The notes under the pieces are model-generated. The model had not been told where the DNA came from. It did no database searches and saw only the letters and a program-made list of their open reading frames with translations. From Haloarchaeobius sp. HME9146 (GTDB lineage Archaea; Halobacteriota; Halobacteria; Halobacteriales; Natrialbaceae): a stretch of 64,000 bases of DNA. The position numbers and the translations under genes are program-made. Shown in pieces: positions 8,419 through 16,258 of the stretch (position 1 is the first letter of the stretch; the number at the start of each line of letters is the position of its first letter). The stretch spans positions 1 through 64,000 of the forward strand of contig NZ_JAODVR010000002.1 in NCBI RefSeq assembly GCF_025399835.1, read 5' to 3'.

Positions 8419-8440
8419 GTTGCCCGTCGAACCGGGCTGT

Positions 8441-8491
8441 ATGGCCCTGTCAGACAGCTGTGGCGGTGACGACGGGACGAGGGCGGCATGA
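8441..8491 (+). CDS. 16-codon leader ORF overlapping the permease start
   Basis: ATG 8441 opens the frame MALSDSCGGDDGTRAA and stops at TGA 8489-8491, which overlaps the permease ATG (8488-8490) as ATGA. The TATA box sits at the leaderless distance from this ATG, so the leader would be the first codon of the mRNA and the permease would be translated by coupling. The peptide has no run of one amino acid as in classical attenuators. It is too short to be proven coding from sequence alone. Confidence 0.45.
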   Translation: MALSDSCGGDDGTRAA

Positions 8492-9909
8492 GCCACGCCG
8501 GGGACCGCTCTCCGACCGCCAGCCTCACGCTGCTCGACGCGACGATGGTCGGCATCGGCGCGATGATCGGCGCGGGCATCTTCGTGCTGACCGGCCTCGC
8601 AGCCAGGGGTGCTGGCCCCGCGGCCCTCGTCGTGTTCGCGCTCAACGGCGGGGTCACGACGTTCACCGCGCTCTCGTACGCCGAACTGGCGGCGGCCATC
8701 CCCCGGAACGGCGGCGGGTACGCCTACGTCAGGGAGGTGTTCTCCGCGCCGGTCTCGTTCGTCATGGGCTGGACGCGCTGGTTCACCTACATGATTGCCG
8801 GCGCTCTCTACGCGCTCGGGTTCTCCTCGAACTTCGTCGAGTTCTTCCACATCTACGGCATCACGCTCCCAGGACCACCAGTCGCGTACGCGCTGGCGGC
8901 CGTCGTCGCCTTCGTGACGCTCAATGCGGTCTCGACCGAGGCGAGCGGGAGTGCGGAGACGCTCATCACCCTTGTCAAAATCGTCATCCTGCTCGTGTTC
9001 GTCGCGTTCGGCCTCTCCTTTGTCGACCTGGGTAATTTCGAGCCGCTGTTCCCGAACGGCCCCATCTCGGTGCTGCCCGCGATGGGCCTGACGTTCATCG
9101 CGTTCCAGGGGTACGACCTCATCGCGACGGTCACCGAGGAGGTCGAGAATCCCCAGAAGAACATCCCGCGAGCCATCCTGCTCTCGGTCGTCGTCACCAT
9201 CGTCGTCTACCTGCTCGTCGTGTTCGTCGCCATCGGCACGCTCGGCGCGGAGGGCCTCGGTGGGGCTGGCGAGACGGCCATCGCGCAGGCCGCGGAGAGC
9301 TTCATGCCGGCGCTCCCCATCATCGGGACCGGGGCGGCCATCATCGCCTTTGGTGCCGTGTTCTCGACCATCAGCGCGCTGAACGCGGTCGTCATCGGCT
9401 CCAGCCGCGTCGCGTTCGCGATGGGGCGCGAGAGCCAGCTCCCGAAGCGCCTCGGCCGGCTCCACGTCAAGTACGGGACGCCGTTCGTCGCCATCGTGGC
9501 CAGCGCCGCCGTGATGTTGCTCGCCGTCGTCGTGGTCCCCATCCGCATCGTCGGCAACCTCGCGAGTCTGTTCTCCCTGCTCGGGTTCGTCATCGTGAAC
9601 CTCAGCGTCATCCGGCTCCGTCGTCAGCAGCCCGACCTCCGCCGTCCCTTCGAGATTCCGTACTACCCGATTCCGCCCATCCTCGGTATCGTCCTCAACC
9701 TGCTGCTCGGGCTGTTCATCGACCCCGTCACGTGGGTGCTGGCGCTCGCGTGGCTCGCCATCGGCGTCGGCGTGTACTGGCTGCTCTCACGCCGCGGTGC
9801 CGTCGAGGAGGTCGAGGACATCGAGGACGTCGTCGGAGAGCCCGAACCGGAGATCGCCGAACCGGAACAGGACATCACCCTCCCACCAGCGGACGAAACC
9901 CAGGACTGA
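8488..9909 (+). CDS. APC superfamily permease
   Basis: The 473-residue transporter has about 12 transmembrane helices. The first contains GAMIGAGIFVLTG, the unwound-helix substrate site of the amino acid-polyamine-organocation family. An acidic cytoplasmic tail of about 40 residues (EEVEDIEDVVGEPEPE) follows the last helix. The gene is preceded by the overlapping leader ORF and followed after three bases by an RCK/TrkA-type gene, so the two probably form one unit. The substrate is unknown: amino acid uptake is the family default, but pairing with a K+-sensing type domain leaves cation transport (as in KimA/KUP members of the superfamily) open. Confidence 0.85.
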   Translation: MSHAGDRSPTASLTLLDATMVGIGAMIGAGIFVLTGLAARGAGPAALVVFALNGGVTTFTALSYAELAAAIPRNGGGYAYVREVFSAPVSFVMGWTRWFTYMIAGALYALGFSSNFVEFFHIYGITLPGPPVAYALAAVVAFVTLNAVSTEASGSAETLITLVKIVILLVFVAFGLSFVDLGNFEPLFPNGPISVLPAMGLTFIAFQGYDLIATVTEEVENPQKNIPRAILLSVVVTIVVYLLVVFVAIGTLGAEGLGGAGETAIAQAAESFMPALPIIGTGAAIIAFGAVFSTISALNAVVIGSSRVAFAMGRESQLPKRLGRLHVKYGTPFVAIVASAAVMLLAVVVVPIRIVGNLASLFSLLGFVIVNLSVIRLRRQQPDLRRPFEIPYYPIPPILGIVLNLLLGLFIDPVTWVLALAWLAIGVGVYWLLSRRGAVEEVEDIEDVVGEPEPEIAEPEQDITLPPADETQD

Positions 9910-9912
9910 CCC

Positions 9913-10575
9913 ATGTCACAGAGTACTCAAGAAGACCTTCGCGTCATCGTCGCCGGCGGCGGAACCGTCGGCCTCCGAACCGCCGAACTGCTCGCCGACC
10001 GCGGCCACAGCGTCGTCATCGTCGAACCGGATGCACGGAGAGCCGACCGTCTCAGCGACGAGTACATCGGCACCGTCATCGAGGGCGACGCGGCTCGACC
10101 CTCGATTCTCAGACAGGCCCAGCCCGACCGCTCGGACGTGGTCGCCGCACTCACCGACGACGAGGCGACCAACTTCGCCATCTGCATGGCCGCCCAGCGC
10201 ATGGCCGACATCCGCGCCGTGATGCGCATCTCCGAGGGCGAGGACGACCTCTACAGCGAGTACGTCGACGGCGTCGTCTTCCCCGAGTCGCTCGGGGCTC
10301 GCGCCGCGGTCAACGAGATAATCGTCGAGGGCGTCCGGACCCTCGAGGACATCGGCGGGAACGTCGAGGTGGTGGAAGTGGAGATCGCCGACGACGCGCC
10401 CGCGGCCGGGAAGACCTTGGAGGAGGTCCGGCTGCCGCGTGGGAGCCTCATCGTCGTGGATGCAGAGGGGAACCAGCTTGGTGGCCCCGAGACGGTGCTG
10501 GAGCCCGGCAATCGCTACGTGGTCGCGGTGGAGTCGGACGTGATGGACGAAGTGATGAACCTGTTGCGGGGCTAG
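9913..10575 (+). CDS. TrkA/RCK-domain regulatory protein
   Basis: The 220-residue soluble protein has an N-terminal Rossmann RCK (TrkA-N) domain with GGGTVG at 15-20 and an acidic residue (Glu38) ending strand 2, expected to bind NAD(H) or ATP. A TrkA-C (RCK-C) domain follows from about residue 140 to the end, including APAAGKTLEEVRLPRGSLIV. These proteins gate K+ channels and transporters. Here the partner is most likely the APC permease three bases upstream, not a TrkH. Its last 12 codons (DVMDEVMNLLRG) are duplicated at 15194-15232. Confidence 0.88.
   Translation: MSQSTQEDLRVIVAGGGTVGLRTAELLADRGHSVVIVEPDARRADRLSDEYIGTVIEGDAARPSILRQAQPDRSDVVAALTDDEATNFAICMAAQRMADIRAVMRISEGEDDLYSEYVDGVVFPESLGARAAVNEIIVEGVRTLEDIGGNVEVVEVEIADDAPAAGKTLEEVRLPRGSLIVVDAEGNQLGGPETVLEPGNRYVVAVESDVMDEVMNLLRG
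10537..10575 (+). repeat. Left copy of 39-bp direct repeat (3' end of the trkA-like gene)
   Basis: This is the terminal 39 bases of the trkA-like gene, encoding DVMDEVMNLLRG and stop. The first 24 bases are identical to 15194-15217. The remaining 15 match at 11 positions, and all four differences are synonymous. It is a candidate attachment site or duplication end. Confidence 0.7.
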
Positions 10576-10733
10576 CTTCCTGCTTCGGAATTCGAGCTGC
10601 GAACTGACTCGGTGTTTCTCGTCGTTTGAGACCTCGCCTCGGCTGTAAGCATCTGATTTGAGTGAGAATAACCATCGCCCACAGGCATGTCAAATGGCCA
10701 AAACCTATTAGTGATGGTCTGCTGAACTTTAAC

Positions 10734-10760
10734 TTGTTGAACGGATGTTAAATTCAACAA
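10734..10760 (+). promoter_or_regulatory. Perfect 8-bp inverted repeat enclosing the start codon
   Basis: TTGTTGAA (10734-10741) and TTCAACAA (10753-10760) are exact inverted copies separated by 11 nt. The ATG of the exported-protein gene (10745-10747) sits in the loop. It may be an operator overlapping the start or an mRNA hairpin occluding initiation. An AT-rich patch near 10703-10711 (CCTATTAGT) could be the TATA element. Confidence 0.5.
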
Positions 10761-11713
10761 ACCAACTTGAATTTGGACGGACTCGCCGGGCGGTGCTTCG
10801 GAGCCTCTCGGCTGCTGGTCTGACGACCGCAGTCTCGCCGGTTGCGGCGGGTTCGTCGGGTGGGGAACAGACGGTCTGGTCGTTCGAGGACGATCTCGAC
10901 GGCTGGCAGACGAACGGGAGCAACTCGCTGGTCCGCGTGTCGAACGAAGAGTTCTCGGGCATCGTAACGGGTTCTCACGGTCTCGGTGTCACGACCGACG
11001 GCGACCCGTATCCAATGATCGAGAACAAGACGCGACTGAGCGAGGTTGACCTCGTCGAATCGTCCTACCTGAGCGTCGATGTCCTGCCGATAGTTTTCGG
11101 CAGTGACAGCGATGTCGTCTTCCAGTTCGTCCTCCACGCAACGCCGGAAGAGACGGGCGAGAACGGACGTTCCAGAAACGGTGACTCGACTGAGAAGGGT
11201 AAGAACGGTTCGCAAGGCAAGCGCTCCGACGGGTCGAGCGATTCCGCTGGCAGGCCGCGCTCGGTCTCGTCTCCTGAACTTCGAGTCGAGCAATACTCTG
11301 CCAGCACGCTCGGTTGGGACCTCGAGTCGTACCCAACGTGGGTGCGACGCAATGCGACTCGACTGGAGATTCGCTGGCACCCGGCAGACTACGAACCACG
11401 AGGGACTCCCCGCGGCAACGGTCCCGCGACGTCCGACTACGACGGGTTCACGGTCTTCGACAGGGTCCAGGTCACCGACGACGTTGCTACTGTGGAACAG
11501 TCACAGGCGGCGAATGACCTCACGCGACTTCGGGCCGACCGAGGACGGGTGACGGCGGTCGAGACGAGTGAGCGAACTGAGGATTACGAGGCCGGTGAAT
11601 TCAATTTCGCTGATGGAACGACCGTCCCGTACGAGTTCGAGCGCCTCGACCGTAGCAAGTACCGTCTCACGGTCGATGGGACGGCCTACAGGCTCGGAGG
11701 TGGGTGGAAATGA
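10745..11713 (+). CDS. Tat-exported protein with lectin-like beta domain, unknown
   Basis: The 322-residue protein has a twin-arginine signal (GRTRRAVLRSLSAAGLTTAV, residues 11-30) followed by WSFEDDLDGWQTNGS. That opening is typical of galactose-binding or concanavalin-like beta-sandwich domains in exported haloarchaeal proteins. A low-complexity Ser/Gly/Lys/Glu insert (about residues 135-175) is probably a disordered loop, unusual in its content of Lys. The C-terminal 50 residues form a small beta module (FNFADGTTVPYEFERLDRSKYRL). It overlaps the next gene by ATGA, so the two are translationally coupled. The function is unknown. Confidence 0.7.
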   Translation: MLNSTNQLEFGRTRRAVLRSLSAAGLTTAVSPVAAGSSGGEQTVWSFEDDLDGWQTNGSNSLVRVSNEEFSGIVTGSHGLGVTTDGDPYPMIENKTRLSEVDLVESSYLSVDVLPIVFGSDSDVVFQFVLHATPEETGENGRSRNGDSTEKGKNGSQGKRSDGSSDSAGRPRSVSSPELRVEQYSASTLGWDLESYPTWVRRNATRLEIRWHPADYEPRGTPRGNGPATSDYDGFTVFDRVQVTDDVATVEQSQAANDLTRLRADRGRVTAVETSERTEDYEAGEFNFADGTTVPYEFERLDRSKYRLTVDGTAYRLGGGWK

Positions 11714-13749
11714 GCAGTCGCTCACCTGAACGACAGGTCGACGAAGGGCCAACCATCCAGTCTCAGCAGGCGGCCCAACCCGAGAGCGTAGACGGCGAAG
11801 GATTCCTGGTTATCAAAGACTGTAACTCGTGGGGCGGGACCGCGAACGTGGACGCACTCGAAGCCGGCGGCTACTCGTATGGCGTCGCCACATCGGAGCA
11901 GTTCACCCAGATGAGCCTCGAAGGGTGTCACACTCTGATCATCCCATCCACACAGGACTACCTGTACTATCGGAACCTCGCCGATGCCCGCGAGAAGATA
12001 GCCTCGTTTGTCGAAACCGGCGGTACCCTTATCGGTCATGTGACCGACTCTGGGTATCCGTGTTCGACCATCTGGAAGGAGCGATTCCTTCCAGGGTCCA
12101 TCGAGAAGACGACCGATTACGTCGATAACCTCAGCGTGACGGACGACGAGATATTCGAGGGGCTCGACGACGGTAGCATCGACAACTGGAACTACTCGGC
12201 ACACGGGTTCTTTACGGAGATACCCGATGACGCCGAGGTGTTGGCCAAGACCGCATACCGTGGTGAGCCGACCTACGTTCGCTACTCCTACGGTGACGGG
12301 GTCGTGTTGGCGACGATGCAGACCGTTGAGTGGCCCTGGACGTACAATGCTCGTTTCAACGTCCCGGACGTAGACGCGGCAAAAGGTCTTCTGGAGAACG
12401 AACTCGCGTTCGCAGCCGGCCGGCGCGGCCAGACGTCCGAATCGGTGTCTATGGACGTCGACATATTGAGCTTCATTCCCGGTGAGAGCGAGAACTCGAG
12501 TCGTGGCGGGAACCCGTTCAATGGGGCGGTGTCACAGTTCCTGCCACCGGATTACACCATCGAGGTGCCACTGAACCCATACTATCTCGCGGCGGAGTTC
12601 GCCATCGACGTTCCTGAGTTCATCAGTCCGAAACTGACGGTAGATACCACTCCCCTGTTCGACAACTGGGGGACTGGCGACATGATACTCTCTGATAACT
12701 ACCCAGAGGCACTCTCGGAGGCGACCAACCCTATCCCCAACAAGTACGAGGAACCGGGACCGAGCAGTGCGCCGCGGTACCGGACCCTCAACGGCGTTGA
12801 GATCGACTTCGAGACGGACGGTGACGGGGGTATCGAGGAGTCGACGGTAGAGGTGACATTCACAGGGGAGAACACGGAGAGCGTCCTCGAACAGGAGGAC
12901 GTGAATACGCTAAAGGATGACGTGGCATCTGACAACGGGAACGCACTGGACGGTGGCTACCGCGACAGGCACTTCGCCGTGGAGACCACGACCGTCGACG
13001 GGACGGAAGCGGTCCGAGTCGGAACGATCTTCGGTGGCTTCACCAGGGTCGGCTCCCAGGCACTGGAGTTACTCGCTGACCGTGGCCAGTACGATTTCCT
13101 GAACGACGTACTGGAGTGGGACTTCACCGTCGATTACGGTCTCATTGAGATCAGTCCCGATCTCGTACTCTCGCACCTGAGCGGACTCGTAGACGGCATC
13201 ACAACCGCCCTGGCCGCCGTGCCGAACATCTACACCCACCTAGAACTCACCGTCACTGCTGACGGCCGGCGGTTCGTCCGCGTCTGGGACCATAGCCCCT
13301 TCCCGGAGCACAGGCTGTACGTGGAAGGGACTGAAGCGTTCTCCTACGATTTCCCGGACGAGGAGGGGACGTTACGCGAATTGATGGGACCGGAGTTCGT
13401 CGCGTTCCTCGCCGGTGCGACGGTCGGTCGGGGTCCGTACTACGGGTCGAAGAACCAGTACCTCGCTTGCGTGAGCGAAGGGGATTGCCCGTTCGATGCC
13501 GAGGAGATAATCGGCGACGTCGTCGCCGCGAACCCGGCTGTCGCGAACACGCCCTACGCCGACGAGCTGGTCGAGATCGCACTCGAACTGCTCAACGGCA
13601 GCCGTGACCCGGTGTGGAGCTACGGCTACGACGACTCCGGCACTATCGACGAGTCGGAGGTGGAATCGGTACTGCCCGACGAATTGCTAGACCCCTTCGA
13701 CGAGCGAGTGTCCCACCTCGGGCAGCGGCAGTTCACGGAGAACCTATAA
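11710..13749 (+). CDS. Large protein with glutamine-amidotransferase-like N-terminal domain
   Basis: The 679-residue protein starts at ATG 11710, overlapping the previous stop as ATGA. Residues 30-235 (FLVIKDCNSWGGT ... HTLIIPSTQDYLYYR ... FVETGGTLIGHVTD) resemble the class I glutamine-amidotransferase/ThuA-like flavodoxin fold that recurs in carbohydrate-related proteins, without an obvious catalytic Cys-His-Glu triad. The remaining 440 residues are acidic, mixed alpha/beta, and not recognised; a Cys pair (LACVSEGDC) lies near residue 580. There is no signal peptide or membrane helix, although both neighbours are Tat substrates. It could be exported by piggy-back or act inside the cell. Confidence 0.65.
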   Translation: MSSRSPERQVDEGPTIQSQQAAQPESVDGEGFLVIKDCNSWGGTANVDALEAGGYSYGVATSEQFTQMSLEGCHTLIIPSTQDYLYYRNLADAREKIASFVETGGTLIGHVTDSGYPCSTIWKERFLPGSIEKTTDYVDNLSVTDDEIFEGLDDGSIDNWNYSAHGFFTEIPDDAEVLAKTAYRGEPTYVRYSYGDGVVLATMQTVEWPWTYNARFNVPDVDAAKGLLENELAFAAGRRGQTSESVSMDVDILSFIPGESENSSRGGNPFNGAVSQFLPPDYTIEVPLNPYYLAAEFAIDVPEFISPKLTVDTTPLFDNWGTGDMILSDNYPEALSEATNPIPNKYEEPGPSSAPRYRTLNGVEIDFETDGDGGIEESTVEVTFTGENTESVLEQEDVNTLKDDVASDNGNALDGGYRDRHFAVETTTVDGTEAVRVGTIFGGFTRVGSQALELLADRGQYDFLNDVLEWDFTVDYGLIEISPDLVLSHLSGLVDGITTALAAVPNIYTHLELTVTADGRRFVRVWDHSPFPEHRLYVEGTEAFSYDFPDEEGTLRELMGPEFVAFLAGATVGRGPYYGSKNQYLACVSEGDCPFDAEEIIGDVVAANPAVANTPYADELVEIALELLNGSRDPVWSYGYDDSGTIDESEVESVLPDELLDPFDERVSHLGQRQFTENL

Positions 13750-13792
13750 AACCTCGCCGTTGGTATCCACCGTTGGAGACATTCAACGTTCT

Positions 13793-15073
13793 ATGAACCC
13801 GACACGACGCTCTATCCTCGGTGCGGTTGCTGGCACTGGCCTGGCAGGCTGTCTCCGCCTCGGGCAGTCCTCGGAGGAATCAATCGGGAGTATCGCCTGC
13901 GGGGAGGAGACGCACCAGCCGTCCACCGGCGAGCGTCTCACGGGAATCGGGACGGACTGGCCCGCACCGCAGCACGATATCGCCAACACCGGCTTCAACC
14001 CGGCGGTCTCGACCACCGAGACGAGGTGTGGGCAGACCAGATGGATTCGTGAACTCGCCGACGAACAGGACGGCGTGGTCGGTGCACCCACGCTCCGCGA
14101 CGAGACGGTCTTCGTGTCCCGCCGAGATTCGGTCGTCGCAGTCGATGCCCGGTCCGGGACCGAGTCGTGGTCGGTGCCGGTCCCCCACGAGATATGGACG
14201 ACACCGGTCGTCGGGACCGACCGGGTCTTCGTCGGGACCAGAAACGGAGTCGTCGCGATCTCGATAGCCGACCGGCAGGTCGACTGGCAAGCGCCACTCC
14301 AACAGAGCGCCTTCGACGACATCGATGGACGAGGCTGGGTGTCTGGCGCGCCGACGGTCGGTGACGAGTACGTCTTTGCCGGAACGAAAGCTGGCCAGTT
14401 CGCCGCCCTCGATGCCGTCACCGGCGAGACCGTCTGGTCTACCACGACCGATCTGCTCCCGGATGGGAGCGCCTCGCCCGAGAACGCGAACCTCCCGGTG
14501 TTCGACGGGCCGGCAGCCGTCGCCGACGGGACCGTCGTCATCGGGAACTGGAACGGCCAGTTGTACGCCTTCGACGCCAGCTCCGGTGAGGAGTTGTGGA
14601 CACGAACGGGCGACACAGACTACGAGCCTGCACCGACGGTCGTGGGCGAGACGGTGCTCGCGACGACGGAGACGACGATGGCCGCGGTGCGCCTCACCGA
14701 TGGCACCGTCGAGTGGACCTACAGCGGCGACCCGGGTTCGGTCACGCTGTCGGCCACCGTCGTCGACGGCACAGCGCACGTCGCAGCCGGCGACTCGTAC
14801 TCCTCGCTGTCGGTCATCTCGCTCGACCTGACCGACCGGTCGGTCGCCTGGCGGACCGACGGGCGACCACAGACGAGTGCGGGTACCGACGGTGCCACGC
14901 TGTACCTCGGTCTCTACGGGAACCTGGTTGCGATAGACCGGCAATCGGGTGAGGTTGCCTGGGAGATGCGCACGGAATCGGTCCTCAGTGGGCCACCCAT
15001 CGTCACGGCGGGAGCGGTGATCGCGCTCGACGAACGCGGTTTCCTGTACGGTGTCGATACGACTGGTGGCTGA
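13793..15073 (+). CDS. Tat lipoprotein with PQQ-type beta-propeller
   Basis: The 426-residue protein begins MNPTRRSILGAVAGTGLAGC, a Tat signal ending in a lipobox, with Cys20 as the lipid anchor. From about residue 60 it contains repeated blades with the PQQ/pyrrolo-quinoline-like signature, for example VVAVDARSGTESW, FAALDAVTGETVW, LYAFDASSGEELW and LVAIDRQSGEVAW. These make a seven- or eight-bladed propeller outside the membrane. Many archaeal members bind no PQQ and serve as scaffold or interaction proteins. It closes the three-gene island unit 43 bases after the previous stop. Confidence 0.85.
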   Translation: MNPTRRSILGAVAGTGLAGCLRLGQSSEESIGSIACGEETHQPSTGERLTGIGTDWPAPQHDIANTGFNPAVSTTETRCGQTRWIRELADEQDGVVGAPTLRDETVFVSRRDSVVAVDARSGTESWSVPVPHEIWTTPVVGTDRVFVGTRNGVVAISIADRQVDWQAPLQQSAFDDIDGRGWVSGAPTVGDEYVFAGTKAGQFAALDAVTGETVWSTTTDLLPDGSASPENANLPVFDGPAAVADGTVVIGNWNGQLYAFDASSGEELWTRTGDTDYEPAPTVVGETVLATTETTMAAVRLTDGTVEWTYSGDPGSVTLSATVVDGTAHVAAGDSYSSLSVISLDLTDRSVAWRTDGRPQTSAGTDGATLYLGLYGNLVAIDRQSGEVAWEMRTESVLSGPPIVTAGAVIALDERGFLYGVDTTGG

Positions 15074-15193
15074 ATCTTCGGGTTCATCCCACGGATGCTG
15101 CTGTTGGGTTCCCCGGTGAATCCCTGTGGGAGAGAACGCTGGCGTATCTGACTGGAGATGGTACGCTCGGGTGCTACAGTACTGCTCCAGTGC

Positions 15194-15232
15194 GACGTGA
15201 TGGACGAAGTGATGAACTTGCTCAGGGGCTAG
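15194..15232 (+). repeat. Right copy of the 39-bp repeat (trkA-like 3' remnant)
   Basis: The sequence encodes DVMDEVMNLLRG and TAG but has no gene body upstream. Similarity stops sharply at the GAC codon: the bases before it bear no resemblance to the trkA-like gene. It differs from 10537-10575 at four synonymous positions (CTG/TTG, TTG/CTC, CGG/AGG). It sits 13 bases before the stop of the Lrp gene, as an original gene end would. Confidence 0.7.
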
Positions 15233-15245
15233 AAGGAGTCCTGTG

Positions 15246-15725
15246 TCACCCGAGGTCCTCGTCGATGTCCCCGAACCCGGAGAACGGCCGGTTTCGCTCG
15301 CTCCGGACGAGTTCCTCGTCGAGGATGGTCAACCCGATATCGCTGAGGTCGGTCGCGATGCGGGTCAGGTCGTCGCCGTCCTCGCCGACGACGGTCACGA
15401 GCACGTTGCGCTCGCCGGTGGCCAGTTCCCGCACGCCGATGACGCCCGGGACCGACATCGCCTCATCGCTCATCGTCTCGCGCTCTGGAATCGGGGCCGT
15501 GCAGGTGATCTGGACGTGGAGCTGGTAGCCCGCGTTGTCGTAATTGACGTCGGCGTGGTAGCCGTCGATGATACCCTGCTCTTCGAGGCGCTGGATGCGT
15601 TTTCGAACCGTGCTCGGCGAGGCCGAGATGGACTCGGCGATGTTGCGCGAGGAGACGTGTCTCGCGTCCCGTTGCAGGTTGCGGAGGATGCGGCGGTCAA
15701 GCTCGTCGAGGCCATCGAGCGTCAT
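15246..15725 (-). CDS. Lrp/AsnC family transcriptional regulator
   Basis: The 159-residue protein has an N-terminal AsnC-type winged helix-turn-helix (LDELDRRILRNLQRDAR, then SPSTVRKRIQRLEEQGII, residues 5-55) and a C-terminal RAM/ligand-binding alpha-beta domain (residues 65-140). It ends in an acidic tail. Such regulators respond to amino acids or other effectors as dimers or octamers. Its original neighbour was probably the trkA-like/permease operon now separated by the island, making that operon a possible target. The ATG precedes the canonical N-terminus directly. Confidence 0.9.
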   Translation of the reverse strand: MTLDGLDELDRRILRNLQRDARHVSSRNIAESISASPSTVRKRIQRLEEQGIIDGYHADVNYDNAGYQLHVQITCTAPIPERETMSDEAMSVPGVIGVRELATGERNVLVTVVGEDGDDLTRIATDLSDIGLTILDEELVRSERNRPFSGFGDIDEDLG

Positions 15726-15825
15726 TGGTTACTCTCGGCAGGGCCGACGGAATCAGTGTTGTCATCCCACACGGACCAGTGCGCCTGGCCGAGGTGGGCG
15801 AGCCCCGGCTGGCAGCCGTGGCCGG

Positions 15826-16239
15826 TCACGGGCTGAGTTCCCCGACGAGCTGTGCGAGACAATCGTCTGCGAACGTCGGGATGCTGATGGCATTACCGGC
15901 TTTCACCTTGATAATGACCCCCTCGGTGTCCGAGAGGTACAGGTGGACGGCAGTCGCCCGTTCGTGCTCGACGACCATGGTCCGGGCCGGGCCGAGGTGC
16001 GTGTACACGGACTCGACGTACGGCCGGCGGAACAGGCCGATGGAGCGGTGGACGACGGTGTCGAACTCGTGCGTCGACAACTCCGTCTGCAGGTCCGGTC
16101 GGACGTACTGGACGGTGTAGTCGTAGCGCTCGGTGTCGAACGAGGCGACCCAGCGCAGGTCGTCGTCGAAGCGGTCGCGCAGGTACGCGACGAGGCGGTC
16201 GTAGTTCGGGCTTGCGTTTCCGTTGAGTCTGGTCGTCAT
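15826..16239 (-). CDS. Conserved haloarchaeal small protein at the end of the Mrp operon
   Basis: The 137-residue soluble protein is mixed alpha/beta and moderately acidic, with no Cys and no membrane segment. The segment DRLVAYLRDRFDDDLRWVASFDTERYDYTVQYVR followed by AVHLYLSDTEGVIIKVKAG suggests a compact profilin- or roadblock-like sensor fold, but this is only an impression. It lies 19 bases downstream of the last Mrp gene on the same strand and is probably co-transcribed with the antiporter. The function is unknown. Confidence 0.65.
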   Translation of the reverse strand: MTTRLNGNASPNYDRLVAYLRDRFDDDLRWVASFDTERYDYTVQYVRPDLQTELSTHEFDTVVHRSIGLFRRPYVESVYTHLGPARTMVVEHERATAVHLYLSDTEGVIIKVKAGNAISIPTFADDCLAQLVGELSP

Positions 16240-16258
16240 GATGTGTTGGATGTGTCTG

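Larger units (their letters stand above)
10576..15232. mobile_element. Putative integrated island between trkA-like repeats
   Basis: About 4.66 kb lies between the functional 3' end of the trkA-like gene and a second copy of that 3' end. The segment contains three same-strand genes (10745, 11710, 13793), is visibly less GC-rich at its left edge, and separates two genes that would otherwise be convergent neighbours (trkA-like and Lrp). Integration into the 3' end of a gene with restoration of its coding sequence fits this layout. No integrase, transposase or origin is recognisable, so it would be a decayed or trans-mobilised element; a segmental duplication with divergence is the alternative. 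Confidence 0.45.

Noticed and set aside
10576-15232. Integrase or transposase inside the island
   Set aside because: None of the three island proteins has the R-H-R-Y or DDE pattern, so the island was labelled only as putative.
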